NCBI GenBank assembly: GCA_947483545.1
Contig: CANKNP010000259.1
Coordinates: forward strand, 1 to 7,740
DNA length: 7,740 nt
Direction of reading: 5' to 3'
Source: Deltaproteobacteria bacterium
GTDB taxonomy: Bacteria > Myxococcota > UBA796 > SXON01
Positions 1 through 4,896 of the stretch are shown here, one piece after another (the stretch's first letter is position 1; each line of letters starts with the position of its first letter). Below the pieces are notes generated by a model. The model did not search any database and had not been told where the DNA came from. It saw nothing but the letters and a program-made list of their open reading frames with translations. The position numbers and the translations under genes are program-made.

Positions 1-25
1 CATCTCCGCAGGGGCGAGTTCCTCC

Positions 26-128
26 CCTTCTCCCTCCGGGAGAAGGTGGCGCCGTAGTCGGCGCCGGATGAGGGCTCCCCGGCGATATTGAACAGCCCTC
101 ATCCGCCCGCGAGTACGCGGGCACCTTC
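26..128. repeat. REP-like inverted doublet (palindromic intergenic element)
   Basis: Two copies of one short unit lie in opposite orientation. Bases 42-76 read GAAGGT, then a self-complementary hairpin, then GGATGAGGGCT; bases 94-128 are the inverted copy. Pairings seen directly are 42-47 with 123-128, hairpin 48-54/59-65 (loop TAGT), 66-76 with 94-104 (17-base loop), and hairpin 105-111/116-122 (loop AGTA). Together they make a four-way junction with no unpaired base at the junction. A further hairpin 26-34/38-46 (loop TCC) overlaps and would compete with the basal stem. The hairpin arms differ between the two copies, yet each stays fully paired. From memory, units of the form GGGAGAAGGTG-hairpin-GGATGAGGG are widely dispersed intergenic repeats in proteobacteria. 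The element lies 36 bases past the stop of the minus-strand gene, so in its transcript it would be a 3' stem-loop. There is no T-run, so a simple intrinsic terminator is not supported. Confidence 0.85.
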
Positions 129-140
129 GGAATGCACGTC

Positions 141-161
141 GCGAGAAACTCCGCGGCAGGG
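141..161 (+). repeat. 21-base direct repeat, copy 1
   Basis: The sequence GCGAGAAAC-TC-CGCGGCAGGG matches 1592-1612 at 19 of 21 positions, with only the two central bases different. It sits 12 bases after the REP-like doublet and 3 bases before the stop codon of the minus-strand gene. It may mark the edge of a dispersed element. Confidence 0.6.
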
Positions 162-164
162 ACC

Positions 165-1277
165 CTAACGACACCCTTCGTGCCCGTGCCCATGGTCGTC
201 CGTCCCGTCGCTGTGACGATCCCACTGGTCCTCGGAGACGTAAGCCTGCTCGGCGTCGCTGCGGTCGTGGCTGAAATCTCGACCCGGCGTGCCGATGGAG
301 ACCGCCTCGGTGACGTAGGGGTCCACGTCGATCCAGGTGTCGAGGATCCGCCTGCCCCGCTCGTCGAACACCTCCACGTGTCGATCACCGACGGCGAGCT
401 CGATACGAACGTCTTCGTAAGGGGCAAGCGACCGCACGGTCCGGCCGTCCACCAGGAGTCGGGTGAGCCCCGACGCATCGCTCCGCACCTCGACGACACC
501 CTGAGTCGGGACCGACAATCGCGACGTCACGGTCACGTCCGGCCGCACGGTGACGTTCAGGTCCTGGAGGCGCTCACCGCTGATCCGCCGAACAGCGAGA
601 TGGTAGCTGCCGATCGGCAGATCGTCGAACCGGGCCTGGGACCGCGGCTCCACGGTGCGGACCTGGCCGCGATCGGTGACGAGCTGGACCGGAATGGGCA
701 AGGGGTTCGTCACGAACAGGTCGTTGAACCGAGGCATCTCGGAGCAGAAGGTCGGCTCGCCAAAAGCGCCGATCTCCATTCGCGCCTGGTCGATGGTCCA
801 GGTGCCGGCGATCATCGCGAGGTCGTGGGCGCCGAGCGAGACCGAGACAACGCGGCTCTGACCCGCGGCGAACGTGGCGACCACCCTCCCGTCGATCAGC
901 AAGTCCGCAGCGCGATCGGCGTCGTTGACGACCTTGACATACCCGCTCCGAGGGGGAGCCACCACGACAGACGCCGCGCGGGAAGGGTGGACGTACACCT
1001 GTGCGTTGGTCAGCGTGCGCTCCACCCCAAACTGGCGGTAGGTCGCGCGGACCTGCGCGGTCCCAGAGCGAGCCTTGAACGCCTGGGTCCGGCCGGCCGA
1101 GAGGCTGATCGCCTGGCCATCCACGGTCACCGACACCGCAGCCGAGGTCTGGTTCGTGACATACACCGTTCCATAGGTAACGGGGGCTTGGTAGCCCTGT
1201 GAGCCGTGGGGCACATCACGGGCCTCGGCCAGCGGGATCGAGAGGGAGAACGCGACAAGGGACAACGCGACCAGCAT
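165..1277 (-). CDS. Exported protein with four tandem beta-rich repeats and a His-rich tail
   Basis: I do not recognise a named family. The chosen ATG at 1277 gives 370 residues and has GGAG five bases upstream; it begins a hydrophobic signal peptide (residues 1-19) with an A-E-A cleavage site before R20. The mature part is four units of about 75 residues (about 36-109, 111-181, 183-257, 259-331). Each opens with a V-x-V-x-N-like strand, then a V-D-G or I-D-G turn, a G-x-H/Y-x-hydrophobic strand near the middle, and a closing V-x-V-x-P strand. This resembles PEGA-like or Ig-like surface domains, which is an inference. The tail (337-370) is rich in Asp and His, with H-G-H-G-H at 362-366, so metal binding is possible. 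C178 and C369 are the only cysteines and could pair. The n-region lacks a positive charge, which is unusual; in-frame ATGs at 1355 and 1376 would give a basic n-region but have no good ribosome site. The frame stays open back to 1577, but that stretch reads as translated intergenic palindromes. The gene is divergent from selA. Confidence 0.72.
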   Translation of the reverse strand: MLVALSLVAFSLSIPLAEARDVPHGSQGYQAPVTYGTVYVTNQTSAAVSVTVDGQAISLSAGRTQAFKARSGTAQVRATYRQFGVERTLTNAQVYVHPSRAASVVVAPPRSGYVKVVNDADRAADLLIDGRVVATFAAGQSRVVSVSLGAHDLAMIAGTWTIDQARMEIGAFGEPTFCSEMPRFNDLFVTNPLPIPVQLVTDRGQVRTVEPRSQARFDDLPIGSYHLAVRRISGERLQDLNVTVRPDVTVTSRLSVPTQGVVEVRSDASGLTRLLVDGRTVRSLAPYEDVRIELAVGDRHVEVFDERGRRILDTWIDVDPYVTEAVSIGTPGRDFSHDRSDAEQAYVSEDQWDRHSDGTDDHGHGHEGCR

Positions 1278-1282
1278 GGGTG

Positions 1283-1286
1283 CTCC
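1283..1286 (-). promoter_or_regulatory. Ribosome binding site deciding the start at 1277
   Basis: On the minus strand GGAG lies five bases before ATG 1277. The in-frame ATGs further upstream (1355, 1376) lack a comparable site, and this start places a signal peptide at the very N-terminus. Confidence 0.6.
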
Positions 1287-1289
1287 GTG

Positions 1290-1321
1290 TGTGTGACTTG
1301 CGGGATTGCCTTCGTCACACA
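1290..1321. promoter_or_regulatory. TGTGTGAC inverted repeat, possible operator or leader hairpin
   Basis: TGTGTGAC (1290-1297) and its exact complement GTCACACA (1314-1321) are separated by 16 bases, just upstream of the start at 1277. A third TGTGAC lies at 1369-1374. The half-sites look like CRP/FNR-family half-sites, but the spacing is far longer than the usual six bases. It could instead be a stem-loop in the leader mRNA. Function is unknown. Confidence 0.3.
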
Positions 1322-1404
1322 AGCGAGGGACGCGGCGAGGGTGCGGGGGCTTCATCCGAGCGACACGTTGTGACATTGCCGCGGGCACTTCGGCGGCGGG
1401 GTAG

Positions 1405-1444
1405 AGTTGCTGGTGACCCGAAGTCCTTCGCCACCCCCGCAACT
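1405..1444. repeat. Imperfect hairpin
   Basis: AGTTGC (1405-1410) pairs with GCAACT (1439-1444). Inside it GGTG (1412-1415) pairs with CACC (1432-1435), and CGAA (1419-1422) with TTCG (1427-1430), leaving a GTCC loop. It is the leftmost of a series of structures running to 1593. Confidence 0.5.
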
Positions 1445-1457
1445 GCTCAAGCGCACC

Positions 1458-1533
1458 CGAGCCGAGGGCCGGTTTCGGAGGGTACTCCCGACGAAACCGG
1501 CCACGCGCTCGTACTCGAGCGCATCTCGGCTCG
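1458..1533. repeat. Three-way-junction palindromic element with TACT loops
   Basis: The outer stem CGAGCCGAG (1458-1466) pairs with 1525-1533 (9 bp). It encloses two hairpins. Hairpin A pairs 1467-1477 with 1492-1502 (11 bp), then has a symmetric GA/GA internal loop (1478-1479, 1490-1491), then GGG/CCC closed by TACT. Hairpin B pairs 1505-1511 with 1516-1522 (7 bp), also closed by TACT. Hairpin A abuts the outer stem directly, and two bases remain unpaired on each side of hairpin B. It is not a tRNA: the stem lengths and absence of TTCRA-type loop and anticodon arm exclude tRNA-Sec. Whether it acts as RNA, as DNA or is simply a dispersed repeat cannot be told from this window. Confidence 0.75.
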
Positions 1534-1541
1534 CGGGGGGC

Positions 1542-1561
1542 GTGGGGGGCTTGCCCCCCAC
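1542..1561. repeat. Perfect 9-bp G/C hairpin
   Basis: GTGGGGGGC and GCCCCCCAC form a perfect inverted repeat around a two-base TT centre (realistically 8 bp with a four-base loop). No U-tract follows on either strand, so it is not a standard intrinsic terminator. It directly follows the three-way-junction element and may be part of the same repeat. Confidence 0.65.
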
Positions 1562-1581
1562 AAAGCAGGGCGGGCATGAAA

Positions 1582-1593
1582 GCCAGTACTGGC
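1582..1593. repeat. 12-bp perfect palindrome GCCAGTACTGGC
   Basis: An exact 12-base palindrome lies 31 bases before the selA start and overlaps the 21-base repeat by two bases. It could be a dimeric operator for selA or part of the upstream palindromic element; it again contains TACT. Confidence 0.4.
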
Positions 1594-1612
1594 GAGAAAC
1601 GTCGCGGCAGGG
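1592..1612 (+). repeat. 21-base direct repeat, copy 2
   Basis: GCGAGAAAC-GT-CGCGGCAGGG matches 141-161 at 19 of 21 positions in the same orientation. It follows the palindromic series and ends 12 bases before the selA start; its AGGG end supplies the only, weak and distant, Shine-Dalgarno-like sequence for selA. Confidence 0.6.
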
Positions 1613-1624
1613 GCGATAGACACC

Positions 1625-2935
1625 ATGTCCGACCCTCGCCGCGATCTCCCCGCCGTCCACGCGCTGATCGCCTTGATCCCGGATATTCCGCACGCGGTGG
1701 CTCGGGATGCAGCGAGGCGGCTCCTGGATCTCGCGCGCGTCGGAGCGCCCCCGAAGGATTGGACGACCGCGCTCCGCGAGGAGGTGATCCGGGTGGAGAC
1801 CCCTCACCTTCGCCGGGTCATCAACGCGACGGGCGTGGTGCTGCACACGAACCTGGGCCGGGCGCCGCTCTCTGACCGTGCGGCCGCCGCCGTCACCGCC
1901 ATCGCAGGCGGCTACTCGAACCTGGAGTTGGACCTCGAAACCGGGGAGCGGGGCGAGCGATTGCAGGGGGTTGCACCTCGGCTGAAGCAGTTGTTCGGGG
2001 TCGAGGCGGCGCTGGCGGTCAACAACTGCGCCGCGAGCGTGCTGTTGGCGCTGTCAGCGTTGGCGGCTGGAAAAGAGGTCATCGTCTCGCGCGGGGAGCT
2101 GGTCGAGATCGGCGGGTCGTTCCGAATCCCGGAGGTGATCACGGCGTGCGGTGCCCACCTGCGCGAGGTGGGCACGACCAACCGCACCCGACTCCGCGAC
2201 TACGAAGCCGCGATCACGCCAGACACCGCCGTGATCCTGCGCGTCCACCCGTCGAACTTCCACGTGGAGGGGTTCACCGAGCGCGCGGATCGGGCTGAGC
2301 TCGTCGCTCTGGCCCACCAGCGGGGCCTGCTGTACGTCGAGGATCTGGGCGGCGGCGCGATGATCGACCGGGGCCCCGACGAACCGTCGATCCCAACGGT
2401 CTGCGCCGCTGGACCGGACGTGATTTGCTTCTCGGGCGACAAGCTGTTCGGCGGACCGCAGGCCGGAATCGCGATCGGAAAAGCGGCGCCGATCCGGCGG
2501 ATGCGCAGCCACCCGCTGTACCGAGCGCTCCGGCTGGACCGCCTGGTGCTCGGGGCGTTGGAGGCCACGTTGATCGACCGGGTGGCGGGCGCGGAGCCCC
2601 CGGTGGACCGCATGTTGGGGACGCCGCTCCCCGTGTTGAAGACGAGGGCCGACCGCCTGGCGCAGGCGATCGGGGCCGGGGCAGAGCGGGTGCCGACGTT
2701 TTCACTGCCCGGCGGCGGGACGTTGCCCGCGCTGCGCTTGGAGAGCGCTGGGGTTCGGCTCCCCTGCCCCCACGCGGACGCCGTAGCGCGGGCGTTGCGC
2801 TTGGGGGACCCTGCCGTGATCGCGCGTGTGGAGGACGGGGCGGTGGTTTTGGATGTGCGGTGTGTTTTGGACGGGGAGATCGAGGCGGTGGCACGGGCGG
2901 TTCGCACGGCGGTATTCCTGCCCGTTTCCGGTTAG
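1625..2935 (+). CDS. selA: L-seryl-tRNA(Sec) selenium transferase (selenocysteine synthase)
   Basis: SelA is a PLP enzyme that converts Ser-tRNA(Sec) to Sec-tRNA(Sec) in the cytoplasm, using selenophosphate made by SelD. The 436 residues cover the family from end to end. Visible motifs are I-N-A-T-G (66-70), H-T-N-L-G-R-A-P-L (74-82), G-E-R-G-E-R (107-112), N-N-C-A-A (133-137), S-R-G-E-L-V-E-I-G-G-S-F-R-I-P (155-169), G-T-T-N-R-T (183-188) and S-G-D-K-L-F-G-G-P-Q-A-G (270-281), in which K273 should form the PLP Schiff base. The N-terminal region before I-N-A-T-G is about 25 residues shorter than in the E. coli protein, but it is present and begins with the usual L-P-A-V segment. This argues against the shorter DgaE/SelA-like paralogues. 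The ATG is preceded by only a weak AGGGG 11 bases away. This is the first gene of the cluster; selB, selC and selD are not in the window. Confidence 0.96.
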   Translation: MSDPRRDLPAVHALIALIPDIPHAVARDAARRLLDLARVGAPPKDWTTALREEVIRVETPHLRRVINATGVVLHTNLGRAPLSDRAAAAVTAIAGGYSNLELDLETGERGERLQGVAPRLKQLFGVEAALAVNNCAASVLLALSALAAGKEVIVSRGELVEIGGSFRIPEVITACGAHLREVGTTNRTRLRDYEAAITPDTAVILRVHPSNFHVEGFTERADRAELVALAHQRGLLYVEDLGGGAMIDRGPDEPSIPTVCAAGPDVICFSGDKLFGGPQAGIAIGKAAPIRRMRSHPLYRALRLDRLVLGALEATLIDRVAGAEPPVDRMLGTPLPVLKTRADRLAQAIGAGAERVPTFSLPGGGTLPALRLESAGVRLPCPHADAVARALRLGDPAVIARVEDGAVVLDVRCVLDGEIEAVARAVRTAVFLPVSG

Positions 2936-2944
2936 CCCTCCCCC

Positions 2945-3811
2945 ATGCCCATCGGCTTCTACGAGACCCTGCAGATCGCCCCCGAAGCCACCGTCGATGC
3001 CATCCGTGCCGCTTGGCAGGAACAAGTCGCCCAGGCCGTCCGCCGCAAGCGCAGCGCTGAGGCAAGGCGCCTGGACACCGCGACGATCGAGGCCAAGCGG
3101 CTCGCCCTCAACGAGGCTTACGCCGTGCTCTCCGACCCGCTCCGGCGTCGGCGCTACGACCGGTTCCGCGAGGTCGCCCGGGTTGGCCTGCCGACCGATC
3201 CCGACGAGCTCTGGAAGATCGCCGGGCCCTCGCTCGTAGACCCGGGCGCCGCCCTCGCCGTGGAGGTGATTCGCTCCCTGACGGACCTGAAGATCGGCCC
3301 TGCGTTGCTCGATGACACCAAGGAGCGCGCCCGGGAGGTCACCTCGCCGGGCTTGCGCGTGCCCTCGCCGGAGCCAGTCGTCACCATCGAAGAGTCGGTG
3401 GTGATGCCCGCCCCATCCATCGCGATCGCCAGCGCGACCCCAGTCACGGCCACAGAAGGTACGGGCAACCGTGCGACACCGAAGTTGGCGAAGCCGGGCC
3501 CCGCGATCGATCGCAACGTCTCCACCGAGGCGCTCGCCCGGCTGTTCGACCAGTACGGCCCAACCGGCGCTTTCCTTCGTGCAACGCGGGAGGTTCGCCG
3601 CATCTCCCCCGCGGAGCTGTCCACGCTGACCCGCATCTCCCAGCGCTTTCTCGACGCAATGGAGCGGGACGCCTACACTGAGCTGCCCGGCGCGACGTTC
3701 GTGCGCGGCTACCTGAAGATGGTCCTCCGGGCATTGGAAGGGCTTGATGGGGCTGAGGCCGAAGAATTTCTCGAAGGTTACATGTCGCGCTTTCATCGCG
3801 CGCGCGGATGA
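2945..3811 (+). CDS. J-domain-like / RodZ-type helix-turn-helix fusion protein
   Basis: The protein has 288 residues in three parts. Residues about 4-77 look like a DnaJ J-domain: F-Y-E-T-L at the start, a long helix II, and N-E-A-Y-A-V-L-S-D-P-x-R-R-x-x-Y-D at 56-72. The H-P-D loop required to stimulate Hsp70 ATPase is missing; the region has Q-A-V-R-R-K-R instead. Residues about 80-190 are a Pro/Ala/Thr-rich, probably disordered linker. Residues about 208-285 match the RodZ/HTH_25 type of helix-turn-helix, with L-R-A-T-R-E-x-R-R-I-S near 211, then R-F-L-D-A-M-E-R-D and a F-V-R-G-Y-L-K motif at 242-248. RodZ has a membrane segment after this domain; this protein ends first, so it should be cytoplasmic. 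The start is 9 bases after the selA stop with no clear ribosome site, which suggests translational coupling. The role is unknown: it could bind DNA, a polymerising partner or a client protein. Confidence 0.85.
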   Translation: MPIGFYETLQIAPEATVDAIRAAWQEQVAQAVRRKRSAEARRLDTATIEAKRLALNEAYAVLSDPLRRRRYDRFREVARVGLPTDPDELWKIAGPSLVDPGAALAVEVIRSLTDLKIGPALLDDTKERAREVTSPGLRVPSPEPVVTIEESVVMPAPSIAIASATPVTATEGTGNRATPKLAKPGPAIDRNVSTEALARLFDQYGPTGAFLRATREVRRISPAELSTLTRISQRFLDAMERDAYTELPGATFVRGYLKMVLRALEGLDGAEAEEFLEGYMSRFHRARG

Positions 3812-4896
3812 GCGGCGCTTCTGGGGAGCAAACGCTCCGCACCTGGACGGTGCCTGAGGGCTCACCGGAGCGGCTGGATCGTGCGTTGGTGCGCGCATTT
3901 CCGGACCTGTCCCGGAGCCGAGTGCAAGCGCTCCTGGCGGCCGGATTGGCGCGTGTGGACGGCGCCGAGGTGAAGCCAAGCTTCAAGGTCACCGCAGGAC
4001 AGGTGCTGACCCTCGGCGTGCCGGCGATCCAAGCGCTGGATCTGACCCCCGAACAGCACGGCGTGCCGGTCCTCTACGAGGATGACGAGCTGGTCGTGGT
4101 GGTGAAGCCCGCGGGCATGGTCGTTCACCCCTCCGCGGGGCACAACACCGGCACATTGGTGCACGCCATGCTCGGGCAGGTGAAGAACCTCTCCGGGATC
4201 GGCGGCACCGAGCGACCCGGGATCGTGCACCGTTTGGATGGCGGCACCAGCGGGATCATGGTCGTCGCGAAGGGCGACAGGGCCCACCGCGCGCTTTCGG
4301 AACAGTTCGCGGTTCACAGCGTCGAACGTCGCTATCTCGCGCTCGTTCACCGGGTGCCCCTGCACGATCAGGGCACCTACCGCTCCCGAATCTGGCGGGA
4401 TCCCAACAACCGTCTGAAGATGGCGAGCGTGACCCCCGGTCGCAAGCGGCCGGTGATCGAAGAGAACTGGGACGACGAGGCGGATCGCCCGCTTCGGCGC
4501 GGCCCAGGCTGGGAGCGCCCCGCCCCCGAGGAGGACGACGACGATCCCCAAGGAAAAGAGGCGATCACCCACTGGAAGGTGCTGCACCGCGGCGATCGTG
4601 TGGCCGCGATGGAGTGCCGCCTGGAGACGGGTCGCACCCACCAGGTCCGCGTCCACCTGTCTGAGGCGGGTCACCCGATCCTCGGCGACACGACCTACAA
4701 CCGCCGGGATTGTGTGCCGACCGCCGCGCTTCGGACCGCGGTCGAGGCGCTCACCCACCCGATGCTGCACGCCTACAAGCTTGGTTTTGACCACCCGGAC
4801 GGCCAGCGTTTGACCTTCGAGGCCCCGCCGCCCGCAGATTTCATCGACATGGCTGCCCGCATGGGTTGGCGCTGGGAGGGGACCCGTGAAGGTTAG
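3808..4896 (+). CDS. rluD: RluA-family pseudouridine synthase, RluD-like, with acidic insertion
   Basis: This is predicted to isomerise uridine to pseudouridine in rRNA; RluD modifies 23S helix 69, which would help ribosome assembly. Residues about 20-70 form an S4 RNA-binding domain ([14 protein letters not shown] near 34-47). The catalytic domain carries [13 protein letters not shown] (96-108), the catalytic motif H-R-L-D-G-G-T-S-G with D144, Y176, [13 protein letters not shown] (271-283) and H-P-M-L-H-A (317-322). At 362 residues it is longer than E. coli RluD (326). Much of the excess is a charged stretch at about 216-249 containing E-E-D-D-D-D, placed before the A-I-T-H-W strand. The ATG overlaps the stop of the preceding gene as ATGA, so translation is probably coupled. 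RluC also has an S4 domain, so the exact target uridines are inferred; family membership is secure. Confidence 0.93.
   Translation: MSGASGEQTLRTWTVPEGSPERLDRALVRAFPDLSRSRVQALLAAGLARVDGAEVKPSFKVTAGQVLTLGVPAIQALDLTPEQHGVPVLYEDDELVVVVKPAGMVVHPSAGHNTGTLVHAMLGQVKNLSGIGGTERPGIVHRLDGGTSGIMVVAKGDRAHRALSEQFAVHSVERRYLALVHRVPLHDQGTYRSRIWRDPNNRLKMASVTPGRKRPVIEENWDDEADRPLRRGPGWERPAPEEDDDDPQGKEAITHWKVLHRGDRVAAMECRLETGRTHQVRVHLSEAGHPILGDTTYNRRDCVPTAALRTAVEALTHPMLHAYKLGFDHPDGQRLTFEAPPPADFIDMAARMGWRWEGTREG
4874..4881 (+). promoter_or_regulatory. Ribosome binding site for a GTG start
   Basis: GGGAGGGG lies four to six bases before GTG 4886, inside the end of rluD. It supports the GTG start even though it overlaps the rluD stop by 11 bases. 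Confidence 0.65.

Larger units (their letters stand above)
1278..1624. other. Divergent intergenic region, rich in palindromes
   Basis: This 347-base gap separates the starts of the minus-strand exported protein and selA. I see no gene in it. Short frames here are low-complexity Arg/Gly/Pro reading of G/C hairpins. It should contain both promoters, but no convincing -35/-10 pair was recognised on either strand. Its visible contents are an inverted repeat at 1290-1321, a hairpin at 1405-1444, a three-way-junction element at 1458-1533, a G/C hairpin at 1542-1561, a palindrome at 1582-1593 and a direct repeat at 1592-1612, each entered separately. Confidence 0.7.

Noticed and set aside
26..161. 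CRISPR array or tRNA gene at the left edge
   Set aside because: There is only one inverted doublet and no regularly spaced direct repeats, and the folds do not match a tRNA.
132..1202. Long plus-strand frame antisense to the exported protein
   Set aside because: It is a high-G+C shadow: its product is Asp/Arg/Val-rich without a domain, whereas the minus strand gives a signal peptide and clear repeats.
1458..1533. tRNA-Sec (selC) next to selA
   Set aside because: The fold has three helices rather than the acceptor, D, anticodon, variable and T arms, with no TTC-type T loop and no suitable UCA anticodon arm.
1542..1561. Rho-independent terminator
   Set aside because: The hairpin is strong, but no T-run follows on either strand, and it lies upstream of both divergent genes.
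1278..1577. N-terminal extension of the exported protein by up to 100 residues
   Set aside because: The added stretch is Arg/Pro-rich translation of the intergenic palindromes, has no ribosome site, and would bury the signal peptide.
3809..3811. TGA of the J/HTH gene as a selenocysteine codon, given selA nearby
   Set aside because: The HTH domain is complete before this TGA, the codons after it are only the shifted frame of rluD, and no redox motif is present.
2702..3979. 425-residue minus-strand frame opposite selA, the J/HTH gene and rluD
   Set aside because: It spans three genes with clear conserved motifs on the plus strand and shows no domain of its own.
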